From positions 16,087 through 80,086 of the forward strand of contig JAETNR010000016.1 in NCBI GenBank assembly GCA_021772055.1: a stretch of DNA of 64,000 nt, given 5' to 3'. Source of the stretch: Blautia sp. (GTDB taxonomy: Bacteria; Bacillota; Clostridia; Lachnospirales; Lachnospiraceae). The position numbers and the translations under genes were made by a program. Below, piece by piece: positions 51,228-60,420 of this stretch. The notes below the pieces were generated by a model. That model saw nothing but the letters and a program-made list of their open reading frames with translations. It searched no databases and was not told the DNA's origin. Each line of letters starts with the position of its first letter. Positions within the stretch are counted from its first letter, which is position 1.

Positions 51228-51303
51228 CCGGACGCAGGTGCCGGAGGCTGGCAGGCAGCGGAAAAACCTGTTATTATCCGGACACAGGTGCCGGAGGTTG
51301 GCA
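51228..51303 (+). repeat. two direct repeats, 50-bp period
   Basis: CCGGACGCAGGTGCCGGAGG (51228) and CCGGACACAGGTGCCGGAGG (51278), each followed by a similar TGGCAG tail. A third, partial copy (GGTGCCGGAGTTTGGCAG) occurs at 41053, after the GH43 stop. Their role is unknown. With the terminator at 51330 they fill the non-coding stretch 51065-51399. Confidence 0.7.
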
Positions 51304-51329
51304 GACAACATAAAAATCAACCATGAGAA

Positions 51330-51368
51330 GGGAATGCTTCATGCTGCGGCATGGGCATTCCCTTTTCT
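51330..51368 (+). terminator. terminator after the surface-protein cluster
   Basis: GGGAATGC (51330-51337) / GCATTCCC (51355-51362), then TTTTCT; near identical to the hairpin at 41096. Confidence 0.85.
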
Positions 51369-51399
51369 AAATTGAAAAAATGCGGTAAAGGGCGGGACT

Positions 51400-52004
51400 A
51401 TGGACAAAAGAAAAGCAATCCAAATTATAACAAAAGCGGCAGATTTGTATCATAGAAATCTTGAGGATCAGAAAATATTATTTCTTTATGGTACTCCGGC
51501 AGAAGTGAGAAAGCAGCTTCAGATGGAAGGAAAAGAGTTGTCTGCCATAAAAGGTTATGAAGTCGTGTTTCACCGTTATAATTTTCTGCACCTGACGGGG
51601 GTGAGGATAAATACTTCTCTGACAGCATCAGCAATCCATTTCTATGAGAAATGCTTGGACAGGCGCTTAACAGAAAAAGATTACTGTATTCAGAGAAAGC
51701 GGCGGGGAATGTATGTGGTTGTATAGGATTTGTAAAAGACAACAATACCGGATTAAATGTTCCGAATACGCTTTTAAAAAAGGATATTAGGGATGTGACC
51801 GTATCTCCGATGCAGAAAGTATATGCAGTTTTTTCTAAAAACTATACGGAAGAAAAATATTCTGTCCTTGAAAAGCTGGATAAGGAAATTGTTTTGGAAG
51901 TCCGCTCTTTCTCAAAAGAAATTGAATGTATGCTGAAAAGGGAATCTTTGTGCAGTGACCGGAATCTGTATGCGAAAAAAGAGCAGATTGACCCTGGTAT
52001 ATAA
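51400..52004 (+). pseudogene. PBECR4-like nuclease-domain gene, split by a deletion/frameshift
   Basis: Frame one (51400-51726) reads KRKAIQIITKAADLYHRNLEDQKILFLYG then VVFHRYNFLHLTGVRIN and SAIHFYEKCLDRRLTEKDY, typical of the PBECR4 domain (phage-Barnase-EndoU-ColicinE5/D-RelE nuclease group). After that, frame one is garbled (CIQRKRRGMYVVV) and ends. A second frame, starting inside it at about 51678, continues the same protein: LLYSEKAAGNVCGCIGFV, NVPNTLLKKDIRDVTV, SKNYTEEKYSVLEKLDKEIV. About 30 residues are missing between the two parts, together with a change of frame. Family assignment is from memory of the FLHLTGV and VPNTxLKxDIRD motifs. Confidence 0.6.
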
Positions 52005-52016
52005 TTGTTGTAAAAT
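51989..52016 (+). promoter_or_regulatory. probable promoter of the exonuclease gene
   Basis: TTGACC (51989-51994), 16-bp spacer, TAAAAT (52011-52016), about 65 bp before the ATG at 52081. Confidence 0.5.
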
Positions 52017-52080
52017 AGTTTTGCGATAAAATACAGGCTTCTCGGGGAAATGGAAGCTGAGAACGAATGAGGAAAAAGGA

Positions 52081-52755
52081 ATGTTAGGAGCATGCTGCGG
52101 AAGAAAGCTGGAAAAGTATACACCGGACTATGTTGTTTTCGACCTGGAAACAACGGGCGTATCTGTCTTTTCCGATGAGATTATTGAGATATCTGCCCTG
52201 AAGGTGGAGAAAGGTCAGGTAAGGGACGAATTTACAACCCTGGTAAATCCCCTGCGCCCCATTCCATCCGGGGCAAGTATGGTAAACGAGATTACGGATG
52301 AAATGGTAGCGGAGGCACCCTCCCTTCAGAATGTTTTTGGGGATTTTCTTGATTTTGTGGGAGATTCGGTACTTGTGGGGCACAATATCCATACCTTTGA
52401 TCTGAAATTTCTATACAGGGCTGCGGGGGATTTTTACGGAAAAACACTGGATAATGATTATGTGGATACTCTCGGCATGGCCAGAAGCTGCCTGCCGGGG
52501 CTCAGCCGCTACCGCCTGGTGGACCTGGCTGCTCATTATCATATTTCCGCTGAGGGAGCACACCGCGCACTGAATGACTGCCGGATGAATCAGCAGATTT
52601 TTGAAGCTTTGGGAAAGGAAGTACAGAAGAGTAAAGGCCGTGTGAAACTGTGTCCCAGATGCGGACAGATCCTGAAAATGAGCAGCGGCAGATTCGGAGA
52701 GTTCTGGGGCTGCAGCGGATATCCGAAATGCAGATATACGGAAAATGTAAGGTAG
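52081..52755 (+). CDS. DEDDh 3'-5' exonuclease with C-terminal topoisomerase-type zinc ribbon
   Basis: 224 residues. The N-terminal part is a DnaQ/PolC-like exonuclease: VVFDLETTGVSVFSDEIIEISALKV (Asp, Glu), VLVGHNIHTFDLKFLYR (Asp), and GAHRALNDCRMNQQIFEAL (His and Asp), the four DEDDh residues. The last ~35 residues are a four-Cys zinc ribbon as in topoisomerase I tails: LCPRCGQILKMSSGRFGEFWGCSGYPKCRY. It probably degrades or proofreads single-stranded DNA and uses the ribbon to bind it. It stands alone with its own terminator. RBS AGGAAAAAGGA. Confidence 0.88.
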   Translation: MLGACCGRKLEKYTPDYVVFDLETTGVSVFSDEIIEISALKVEKGQVRDEFTTLVNPLRPIPSGASMVNEITDEMVAEAPSLQNVFGDFLDFVGDSVLVGHNIHTFDLKFLYRAAGDFYGKTLDNDYVDTLGMARSCLPGLSRYRLVDLAAHYHISAEGAHRALNDCRMNQQIFEALGKEVQKSKGRVKLCPRCGQILKMSSGRFGEFWGCSGYPKCRYTENVR

Positions 52756-52784
52756 AAACGAAATTTACATATCAGTAGATACGA

Positions 52785-52819
52785 GACAGCGGAAGGGCAT
52801 TGGAAACCCTTCCGCTGTC
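52785..52819. terminator. hairpin between convergent exonuclease and DsbA-family genes
   Basis: Perfect 13-bp stem GACAGCGGAAGGG (52785-52797) / CCCTTCCGCTGTC (52807-52819). Only a weak T run follows; it can serve both directions. Confidence 0.7.
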
Positions 52820-52847
52820 GTGTTTATGGTGCCCGGAGGGTACATGT

Positions 52848-53441
52848 TTACTGCATTAATAAACGAATCAATTCATCTTTCGTATATTCCTGAAGTATCG
52901 TCTGTTTGCCATCAATATAAAGGGTAGGAACACACGTTATTTTCAGCTCTTTTTTGGAATAAGAAACAGCTTCTTTTTCTTTTTCGGTATAGACTCCGGA
53001 AGTTAATGCTTCTTTAAATTCAGCCTGATCCAGTCCAAGGCTTCCGGCCAGTTCTGTAAGTATATCCGGATCTCCGATATCCTTTTCGTCGATAAAATAG
53101 GCACGATACATCAGGTCACTGTATTCATCTTCGCATCCTCGTTCCCGGGCAAAATGGAGCCCTTCAAAGGCAAGTCTTGTGTAAGGTCTGGGGCAAACTG
53201 CAGGAGGAAATTTCGCATCTAATCCAAGCTGGCGGGCTGGTTCTTCCAGGATACGATAGCGGATTTTTCTTTCCTCATCATGATACGTATCCACACGTTC
53301 ATTTGGTTCTTCTGTCAGCTCATAAGGCTGTGTAATGATTCTGGCTGCAATGCCGGTTTCCTTCAATGCCTCTTTTAATGCGGCCTTGGCAACAATACAG
53401 TAGGGGCATACAAAATCCGTTACAAATACAATTTCCTTCAT
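52848..53441 (-). CDS. DsbA/FrnE-family thioredoxin-fold oxidoreductase
   Basis: 197 residues without a signal peptide. KEIVFVTDFVCPYCIVAKAALKEAL holds the CPYC redox centre on a thioredoxin fold, residues ~60-165 form the all-helical insertion of DsbA-like proteins (ARQLGLDAKFPPAVCPRP, FARERGCEDEYSDLMYRAYF), and ITCVPTLYIDGKQTI has the cis-Pro segment. FrnE-type members handle disulfides or glutathione-like adducts in the cytoplasm. Start ATG 53441; AGGGAGA lies before it. Monocistronic, convergent with the exonuclease gene. Confidence 0.88.
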   Translation of the reverse strand: MKEIVFVTDFVCPYCIVAKAALKEALKETGIAARIITQPYELTEEPNERVDTYHDEERKIRYRILEEPARQLGLDAKFPPAVCPRPYTRLAFEGLHFARERGCEDEYSDLMYRAYFIDEKDIGDPDILTELAGSLGLDQAEFKEALTSGVYTEKEKEAVSYSKKELKITCVPTLYIDGKQTILQEYTKDELIRLLMQ

Positions 53442-53621
53442 ACAAAATCTCCCTTCATAAAATGATATATATTAGTTACAGTCCCATAGGAACACGTAAT
53501 TCCAACTATATATATTATGATACTGTCTGTGAGGAAAAGTGTCAACCCAACAAAGAAGATTGTGAAGAAAAGGCAAATGGTATATAATTAATCTTGACAT
53601 TACGAAAGCAGGTGAGTGCAT

Positions 53622-54623
53622 ATGAACTACAAAAAACTACAGGGCACCGATTTGACATTAAGCAGCCTTTGCCTTGGCACTGTCAACTTCGGCGAGAAGC
53701 TTACAAAAGAGCAGTCCTTTGAACTTCTGGACATGTTTGTGCGTCAGGGAGGAAACTTTATTGACACGGCAAATGTATATTGCCGTTGGGTTCCGGGCCT
53801 TTATAACTGCGGTGAAAAGATTATCGGAGAATGGCTGAAAAGCAGGGGTGCATATAGGAATGTGGTAGTTGCCACAAAGGGTGCACACTATTCCATGGAG
53901 GACCCCAACCGTACTTCCAGAGTAAACGAAACCGAAATCAGGAAAGATCTGGAGGACAGTCTGAGGACGCTTGGACTTGAACAAATTGACTTTTACTGGC
54001 TCCATCGGGATGATCCTGCGCGTCCTGTGGAAGAGATCATGGACATTATGGAGAAGTTAAAATCCGAAGGGAAGATCCGCTATTACGGGCTTTCCAACTA
54101 CCGTACGGACCGTCTGAAACAGGCACATGATTATCTGAAAAAACAGGGGCTTAACGGTCCCTATGCCGTGTCCAATCAGTGGAGCCTTGCAGCAGCAAAT
54201 CCCCGAAAAAATACAAACCAGGATCCTACTATGGTAACGTTTTCCGATGAAGAATATGAGTGGCATAAGGAGACAAAGGTTCCCATCATTCCCTTTACTT
54301 CCACGGCTCTTGGCTTCTTTGAAAAGCTGAAGAAAGCAGGCGTCCGGGCAGAAAACGGACACCTGATTTCCGAGGGAAATCCGGATATGATCCCGGCTTC
54401 CGTACGGGCTGTTTATTGGAATGAGGAGAACCTGAAAACCTATGAGAGACTTCTGAAACTTCAGGAGGAAACAGGCCACAGCCTGCAGGCATTATCCGTT
54501 GCCTTTTTCTTTGCCCAGCCGTTCCAGGCAATCCCCATTGGAGGTGCAAGGAATCCCGAACAGTTTGCCGGCTTCCTGGAAGCCAGTGAAATCGATCTTC
54601 CTTTGGAGCAGTTCGGAAGATAG
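53622..54623 (+). CDS. aldo/keto reductase
   Basis: 333 residues from ATG 53622 (AGGTGAG upstream; a GTG at 53616 overlaps the RBS). AKR motifs: LCLGTVNFGEKLTKEQSFELLD, FIDTANVYCRWV (Asp and the catalytic Tyr), VVVATKGAHYS (Lys), and FYWLHRDDPARPVEEIMDIM (His). It reduces a carbonyl with NAD(P)H in the cytoplasm; the clade (LolS/YccK-like) has varied substrates. It is convergent with the AraC regulator at 54646 with only 22 bp between stops. Other AKRs in the window (58683) belong to a different, Fe-S-containing family. Confidence 0.88.
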   Translation: MNYKKLQGTDLTLSSLCLGTVNFGEKLTKEQSFELLDMFVRQGGNFIDTANVYCRWVPGLYNCGEKIIGEWLKSRGAYRNVVVATKGAHYSMEDPNRTSRVNETEIRKDLEDSLRTLGLEQIDFYWLHRDDPARPVEEIMDIMEKLKSEGKIRYYGLSNYRTDRLKQAHDYLKKQGLNGPYAVSNQWSLAAANPRKNTNQDPTMVTFSDEEYEWHKETKVPIIPFTSTALGFFEKLKKAGVRAENGHLISEGNPDMIPASVRAVYWNEENLKTYERLLKLQEETGHSLQALSVAFFFAQPFQAIPIGGARNPEQFAGFLEASEIDLPLEQFGR

Positions 54624-54645
54624 GCCGGATCGGAAATATCCGTTT

Positions 54646-55695
54646 TCAGTTCCCGGACAGTCCTTCCTTCGGCCCGTGCATTTTCCGGAAACTGCTGGGT
54701 GTGATCTGCCTGTGGCGCTTGAACATGCGGATAAAGGTCTCCGGGTTTTTAAACCCGATTTTTTCGCTGATGTCAGCAACACTTAGCTGGGTATATAATA
54801 AATAATTTTCACTTTGCTGCAGCCGGATATTCTCCTGAAGCTCCGAAAAAGTACAGCCTGCGGCTTCCTTGATAAGCTTCGAGCAGTACGGCACAGAAAA
54901 GTGAAAATACCCGGCAACCTCTTCCAGGGAGGTCTCTGCATAGTTGTTTACGATATAATTAAAAAGGTCATTTTCGTAAGCATTTTTCGGCGCATAGAAC
55001 TGGGGAACTATGAGATTTTTCTTATGCCGCCTGATAAGCTGAGTAAAGAAAATGGTCATAATACTGCAGATAATGCGGTCTGAAAATTCATCAGGCTGTA
55101 TTTGCTCCATATACATATCCAGAATATAGTTCCGGATAACAGGGTCTTTTCCGGTATGAAACAGCAGATAGGGCATTTTCTTTTTGGCATAAATATTATT
55201 GAGAAAAAACATGGAAATCTGGGTTTTATCTCTGACTGTATTAATAAAAATATCCATAAAAGTACTGTGGCGAATGAGGATATTCAGAACCAGGCTGTCG
55301 TCAAATACTTCAATGGCATGAGTGACATCCGGCGCCATAATGCACAGATCCCCTTCCGTTAATTCCACCGTTTTGTTGGAAAAATGCTGTATACATTTCC
55401 CCGAAAAAACATAAATCATTTCAAAAAAGGAATGCTCGTGGTGAAATACGGGGAAGTATCTGGGATGCTTTACAATTGCTGTATTTCTGTTAGGAGCGAA
55501 GAATTCTTCTTCCGGCCGCTTGCTTTCCAGCATCTCCGGATGAAGGACATGTCCAAGAAGCTCCTGGCTGGTCCGGTATTTCCGGAGCAGTTCATCCACA
55601 GGCTGCCCGGCTTTTTTTCGATTATAAAATTCTCTGTAAAATAATTCATCTTCATCAAATTGATTCAGTTTTTTGATAATCAGCTTGTAGTTCAT
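54646..55695 (-). CDS. AraC-family regulator next to the rhamnosidase cluster
   Basis: 349 residues from ATG 55695 (CAGGAGATGCT upstream; the longer frame from 55734 lacks an RBS). N-terminal extension, then a cupin (FPVFHHEHSFFEMIYVFSGKCIQHFSNKTVELTEGDLCIMAPDVTHAIEVF) and a C-terminal double HTH (TSLEEVAGYFHFSVPYCSKLIKEAAGCTF and LSVADISEKIGFKNPETFIRMFKRHRQITPSSFRK). It is divergent from the alpha-L-rhamnosidase gene at 55909 and probably activates that cluster when a rhamnoside or rhamnose is present. Confidence 0.88.
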   Translation of the reverse strand: MNYKLIIKKLNQFDEDELFYREFYNRKKAGQPVDELLRKYRTSQELLGHVLHPEMLESKRPEEEFFAPNRNTAIVKHPRYFPVFHHEHSFFEMIYVFSGKCIQHFSNKTVELTEGDLCIMAPDVTHAIEVFDDSLVLNILIRHSTFMDIFINTVRDKTQISMFFLNNIYAKKKMPYLLFHTGKDPVIRNYILDMYMEQIQPDEFSDRIICSIMTIFFTQLIRRHKKNLIVPQFYAPKNAYENDLFNYIVNNYAETSLEEVAGYFHFSVPYCSKLIKEAAGCTFSELQENIRLQQSENYLLYTQLSVADISEKIGFKNPETFIRMFKRHRQITPSSFRKMHGPKEGLSGN

Positions 55696-55908
55696 AGCAT
55701 CTCCTGAAAAATCCTTTCTGTTTGACAAATTCATGGGTGCGTATAAGAATACCTGTTTTATAAAATTATAAGAGAGACAATAAAAAAAGTCAATCTGATT
55801 GATGATATGCGGTCATGGTATTGGACTGCTTCTTTTTATATAATAAATTCAAGAAGCGTAACAATCTTAAAAATGTGGAATTGCAGACACAGAAAGGATG
55901 AGAGGATT

Positions 55909-58665
55909 ATGAGCCTGGAATTCAGATTAAAAGATTTTGTAATAGAACATCAGAAATCTCCCATAGGAATTGACTGCAGGAAACCGGTATTTGGCTGGAA
56001 ACTGGTAAGCGGTGAGAAGAATGTCTTTCAGACAGCCTATCAGCTTAAAATTTATGCGGACGGAATCCTGGAAGCAGATACCGGAAAACTCCGGTCTGAG
56101 GACAGCATAGAAGTGACGGTCCCTAACTGGGAAACAAAGCCAATGACTGCTTATCATTTCCATGTGACTGTCTGGGATAACTATGGGAATCAGGCGGAAG
56201 CGGAAGGAACTTTTGAAACAGGGCGCCTGGGAGTTCCCTTTACTTCCGGATGGGTGGAACCTGAGCAGATTCCCACAGAAAACAGTTGGAAAAACAAAGA
56301 GATGAACTCGGAAACAGTGGGAACCAATGCATTTGCAGGGGAAGAACGGGACTTCGGGGAATTTCAGCCTGCGCAGTATATTAGGATTCCGTTCTGCATT
56401 GAGAAAGAACTGAAAAAGGCCAGGGTCTACGCTACAGCCCACGGGCTTTACCAATTGGAGGTAAACGGCGTCCGTGCAGATGACCGTGAATTTGCACCGG
56501 AGAACACCACTTACCATAAAATTCTCCAATACCAGACCTATGATGTGACCAGTCTCTTAAAAAAGGGAAAGAATGCCTTTGGGGTAATTCTGGGGGACGG
56601 CTGGTGGGCCGGCCGCGTGGGTGTGAGCGGGGATTCCTGTCAGTATGGAGATAAGCTTGGACTGCTTTTGGAAGCAGCTTTCACCTATGAGGATGGGACA
56701 GAAGAATCGGTTAGTGCAGAGCAGGGCGTTTCGTCTGTCGGCCCCATTGTCTATTCTGATCTTTTCGTAGGAGAGAAGTATGACGCAGGGAAAGAACTGG
56801 AGGGATGGAGCCAGGCAGAATATGATGATGCCCTTTGGAAACCTGTAAAAAAAGCGAAATATTCCATGGAGAATCTCATTGGACAATATGCACCTCCTGT
56901 GCGAATGCTCCGGTGCTTTACGCCTTGGGAAATCCTTCATTCGCCTAAGGGTGAAGTAATTCTGGATGTGGGCCAGGTAGTTGCCGGACAACTGGAATTT
57001 ACTTTAGAGGCAAAAGCGGGAATTGAAATAAAACTGGAGCATTCGGAGGTCCTGGATGAACAGGGAAACTACTTCAACAACATTCTGGGAACCAACAAAG
57101 AGCAGACAGACGTATACATTACAAAAGAAGGAAAGCAGACCTTCCGGCCCCATTTTACCTATCATGGATTCCGGTATGTGCGCATCACCGGCTGGCCGGG
57201 GGAACTATCACCGGAACAGTTTAAAATTTATGTATATACCAGTGAGATGGAGGATATCGGTAATTTTGAGACCTCCGACGAGCGTATCAACCGGCTGCAG
57301 AAAAATATCTGGTGGAGCCAGGTTTCCAATACGATTTCTATTCCCACAGACTGTCCCCAGAGAGAAAAAGCCGGATGGACAGGGGACATTATGGCCTATG
57401 CTCCCACCTTATGTTTCCTTCGGAATGCGGATGCCTTTTTGACAGGATGGATGGCAAATGTACGGGCAGATCAGCTTGAGGATGGAGCGGTTCCCATGAT
57501 CGTTCCCTATCTCAAGGCGTATGAGATTTTTATCAAAAATTCCACGAACACAGATACCAGCTGCGGCTGGGGCGATGCAGTGATCGCAGTGCCCTATGCG
57601 GTATATCAGGCATACGGTGACAGAAGAATTCTGGAAGAAAATTATGAGGCTATGAAAAAATGGATGGGGTATATCCAATACCGCGCCGCGAATTTTCACC
57701 CGGAAGGATACGAAAACTGGGAGGAAGCACGAAAGAAGCGCAGCCGGTATTTATGGAATACAGACTTCCATTATGGGGACTGGCTGATTCCAAGCCTTGT
57801 ACTGGGCAACCCCGATGGAGGAGCCATGATGCAGACTGCTTATGCAACCATGGGAATTGTTGCTCCGGCTTATTATGCTTTCAGTGCAGGCACCATGGCA
57901 AAGGTAGCAGAGATTCTCGGCAAAAACGGGGATGCAGCCTATTATCAGTCCCTGTATGAAAAAATCCGTAAGGCATTTATGGAAGAATATGTCCATAAAG
58001 ACGGCACCATAGATGCGGATTTCCAGGGAATCTATGTAATCGCACTGAAAAATAATCTTGTTACAGAGGAAACCAGGCCGCTTATGGTGGAGCACCTTTG
58101 TGATATGATCGAGAAAAATAACGGATGTCTGGATACCGGTTTTCTCAGTATTCTTTTCCTGATGGATGTGCTGTGTGAAAACGGCAGGCGGGATGTTGCC
58201 TATAAACTCATGTTCCAGACAAAGTGTCCAAGCTGGCTCTATGAAGTGGAACAGGGCGCAACCACCATGTGGGAAAGCTGGGGAGCCATCGGCGAGGATG
58301 GAACGGTGAGCACATACAGCTATAATCATTATGCATTCGGCTGTGTAGGTGACTGGATGTACCGTGAACTTGGCGGCCTTAAGGCTCTGGCACCGGGATA
58401 CAAAAAAATCCGGGTGGCTCCGGCTCTGGACTGCGGTTTAAGCTGGGCGAAGGTTAAGGAGGAAACTCCTTACGGCGAGGCTTGCGTGGAATGGAAAATA
58501 GAAGAAGGGAGAGCAGCAGTGAGCGTACAGATTCCGGCAAATACAACGGCGGAGATCGTTTTGCCGGGCAGAGAGAAAGAGGTTGTCGGAAGCGGAAAAT
58601 ACACCATCATTTTTGACATTCCCGGGGTATCCCCTGCAGAGGTTTTGAATGCTGGTGAGTTGTAA
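55909..58665 (+). CDS. GH78 alpha-L-rhamnosidase
   Basis: 918 residues, no signal peptide (cytoplasmic). Start ATG 55909 has AAAGGATGAGAGG upstream; the longer frame from 55807 is non-conserved. Layout: N-terminal Fn3-like and jelly-roll domains (RLKDFVIEHQKSPIGIDCRKPVFGW; WAGRVGVSGDSCQYGDKLGLLLE), an (alpha/alpha)6 barrel with TDCPQREKAGWTGDIMAYAPT (general-acid site), NTDTSCGWGDAVIAVPYAVY and MWESWGAIGEDGTVSTYSYNHYAFG, then a beta sandwich. It removes terminal L-rhamnose from plant glycosides or rhamnogalacturonan. First gene of a cluster with an Fe-S aldo/keto reductase and an Fe-S flavoprotein. Confidence 0.93.
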   Translation: MSLEFRLKDFVIEHQKSPIGIDCRKPVFGWKLVSGEKNVFQTAYQLKIYADGILEADTGKLRSEDSIEVTVPNWETKPMTAYHFHVTVWDNYGNQAEAEGTFETGRLGVPFTSGWVEPEQIPTENSWKNKEMNSETVGTNAFAGEERDFGEFQPAQYIRIPFCIEKELKKARVYATAHGLYQLEVNGVRADDREFAPENTTYHKILQYQTYDVTSLLKKGKNAFGVILGDGWWAGRVGVSGDSCQYGDKLGLLLEAAFTYEDGTEESVSAEQGVSSVGPIVYSDLFVGEKYDAGKELEGWSQAEYDDALWKPVKKAKYSMENLIGQYAPPVRMLRCFTPWEILHSPKGEVILDVGQVVAGQLEFTLEAKAGIEIKLEHSEVLDEQGNYFNNILGTNKEQTDVYITKEGKQTFRPHFTYHGFRYVRITGWPGELSPEQFKIYVYTSEMEDIGNFETSDERINRLQKNIWWSQVSNTISIPTDCPQREKAGWTGDIMAYAPTLCFLRNADAFLTGWMANVRADQLEDGAVPMIVPYLKAYEIFIKNSTNTDTSCGWGDAVIAVPYAVYQAYGDRRILEENYEAMKKWMGYIQYRAANFHPEGYENWEEARKKRSRYLWNTDFHYGDWLIPSLVLGNPDGGAMMQTAYATMGIVAPAYYAFSAGTMAKVAEILGKNGDAAYYQSLYEKIRKAFMEEYVHKDGTIDADFQGIYVIALKNNLVTEETRPLMVEHLCDMIEKNNGCLDTGFLSILFLMDVLCENGRRDVAYKLMFQTKCPSWLYEVEQGATTMWESWGAIGEDGTVSTYSYNHYAFGCVGDWMYRELGGLKALAPGYKKIRVAPALDCGLSWAKVKEETPYGEACVEWKIEEGRAAVSVQIPANTTAEIVLPGREKEVVGSGKYTIIFDIPGVSPAEVLNAGEL

Positions 58666-58682
58666 GAACAGGAGGAAGAAAT

Positions 58683-59798
58683 ATGGAGTATAAGAAATTT
58701 AAAGATGAAATCAAACTGTCCAGGCTGGGCATGGGGAATATGCGCCTTCCCATAAAAGCGGATGAGCCGGGCCAGCACGTTGATTATGAACGTGCAAAAG
58801 AAATCATTGATTATGCAATGGAGCAGGGAATCAATTATTATGATACCGCCTATATTTACCATAACGGTGAATCCGAAAAATTTGTAGGAAAAGCGCTGTC
58901 CGACTATCCGAGAGACAGTTACTATGTAGCAGATAAATACAATCTTCAGGCGAACCCGGACTATCGGGCGCAGTTTGCGGAGCAGCTGGAACGCCTGCAG
59001 ATGTATTACATAGATTTTTATCTGCTCCACGGAGTGCAGGACTACTTTCTGGAGGAAATTCTGGGAAACGGCTGTATTCCATATTTTGAGCAGATGAAAG
59101 AGGAAGGAAAGATTCGCTATTTTGGATTTTCCTTCCACGGAAGTCCGGACGCACTGAGAAGAATGCTGGCAGTACGTTCCTGGGACTTTGTTCAGATTCA
59201 GCTGAATTATTATGACTGGCTGTATGAGGATGCAAAAGCCCTGTACGAAATTCTGGAAGAGGCAGGAATTCCGGTCATGGTCATGGAACCGGTACATGGA
59301 GGAATGCTGGCAGATCTCGGAGAAAAAGGAAACGCAATCTTAAAGGAGGGCGCTCCGGACAGTTCCATTGCCTCCTGGGCAGTTCGCTGGGTAAAAAGCC
59401 TGAAGAACGTACAGGTGATCTTAAGCGGAATGTCGGACATGACGCAGCTAAAGGATAACATTGCAACGGTGTCTGAGACAGAAGATATAAACAGCGAGGA
59501 GCAGAAACTGATCGAAAAAGCCTGTGCGCTGGTGAGAAAAAATACTTCCGTACCCTGTACCAAATGCCGTTACTGCTGTCCGGATTGCCCTGTGGGGCTG
59601 GATATCCCTTACCTTCTGTCCTTCTATAATGCTGCAAAACTGGACGGCATCTGGAGACTGAATAACTTGAAAGGCCTGCCAAAGGAAAAGCAGCCTTCTG
59701 CATGCGTTGGCTGCGGCTCCTGTGCAAAGCACTGCCCTCAAAGTTTTCAGATCCCTGCGTATATGAAAGAACTGGAGAAAATGCTGGAGGAATTATGA
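58683..59798 (+). CDS. aldo/keto reductase with C-terminal 4Fe-4S ferredoxin module
   Basis: 371 residues. Residues 1-280 form an AKR barrel (RLGMGNMRLPIKADEP, YYDTAYIYHNGESEKFVGKAL, FYLLHGVQDY). The C-terminal ~90 residues carry cysteines in CTKCRYCCPDCPVGLDIPYL and CVGCGSCAKHCPQSFQIPAYMKEL, one clear 4Fe-4S binding motif plus a second, irregular Cys set. Such AKR-ferredoxin fusions are widespread in anaerobes and may couple carbonyl reduction to ferredoxin. It begins 17 bp after the rhamnosidase stop and overlaps the next gene by four bases, so it is co-expressed with rhamnoside breakdown. Confidence 0.9.
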   Translation: MEYKKFKDEIKLSRLGMGNMRLPIKADEPGQHVDYERAKEIIDYAMEQGINYYDTAYIYHNGESEKFVGKALSDYPRDSYYVADKYNLQANPDYRAQFAEQLERLQMYYIDFYLLHGVQDYFLEEILGNGCIPYFEQMKEEGKIRYFGFSFHGSPDALRRMLAVRSWDFVQIQLNYYDWLYEDAKALYEILEEAGIPVMVMEPVHGGMLADLGEKGNAILKEGAPDSSIASWAVRWVKSLKNVQVILSGMSDMTQLKDNIATVSETEDINSEEQKLIEKACALVRKNTSVPCTKCRYCCPDCPVGLDIPYLLSFYNAAKLDGIWRLNNLKGLPKEKQPSACVGCGSCAKHCPQSFQIPAYMKELEKMLEEL

Positions 59799-60340
59799 GA
59801 AAAATATTAGTTGCTGTGGGAAGCGGAATCAAAGGCGGAAATACGGATAAGCTTGCGGATGCATTTATAAAAGGTGCATCCGAAAAAGGTCATCAGGTGC
59901 ATAAGGTTTTTCTTGGGGATACGGATCTTCACGGCTGCCGGGGATGCGCTGCCTGCCAGAAGAACGGAAATAAATGCATGATTAAGGACATTATGCAGGA
60001 GATATATCCCCTTGTGGAAGAGTGCGATACGATCGTAATGGCCTCTCCCTTATACTTTTGGACTTTGTCATCACAGATCAAAGCGTTTTGGGATCGTCTG
60101 TATGCTCTATCTGTGGATAACAGATACCCGTACAAGGAAAGCGTCCTTCTGATGACCGCAGATGACGACAGTGCCTGGACCTTTGAAAAACCGGAAAATT
60201 ACTATCGATTTATTACCAATGCCATTGGCTGGAAGAATTTAGGAAGCTATCTTGCAGGAGGCTGCCACGGGGCTGCAGAGAAGCGGTACATAGAGGAAAA
60301 ACACTTGCAGGGAGCTTATGAGTTTGGAAATTCTATTTGA
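59795..60340 (+). CDS. iron-sulfur flavoprotein / NADPH-FMN reductase-like
   Basis: 181 residues from ATG 59795 (ATGA overlap). Flavodoxin-like fold: KILVAVGSGIKGGNTDKLADAFIKGASEKG (FMN phosphate loop), CRGCAACQKNGNKCMIKDIMQEIYPLVEECDTIVMASPLYFWTLSSQIKAFWDRLY. The compact CxxCxxC...C cluster (HGCRGCAACQKNGNKC) is that of archaeal and clostridial iron-sulfur flavoproteins. It transfers electrons between ferredoxin and FMN. Its linkage to an Fe-S AKR and a rhamnosidase suggests reductive processing of the released sugar or aglycone (inference). Confidence 0.87.
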   Translation: MRKILVAVGSGIKGGNTDKLADAFIKGASEKGHQVHKVFLGDTDLHGCRGCAACQKNGNKCMIKDIMQEIYPLVEECDTIVMASPLYFWTLSSQIKAFWDRLYALSVDNRYPYKESVLLMTADDDSAWTFEKPENYYRFITNAIGWKNLGSYLAGGCHGAAEKRYIEEKHLQGAYEFGNSI

Positions 60341-60350
60341 AAAAGATAAT

Positions 60351-60391
60351 AAAAAAATGCCGTTCCTTTTGCAGAAAGGAGGGCATTTTTT
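60351..60391. terminator. terminator between flavoprotein and convergent MFS gene
   Basis: AAAAAATGCC...TTCCTTT, TGCAG loop, AAAGGA...GGCATTTTTT; an A run before and a T run after make it bidirectional. Confidence 0.85.
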
Positions 60392-60420
60392 AATTCCCGG
60401 AAGTAGTTTCTATAGGGCTT

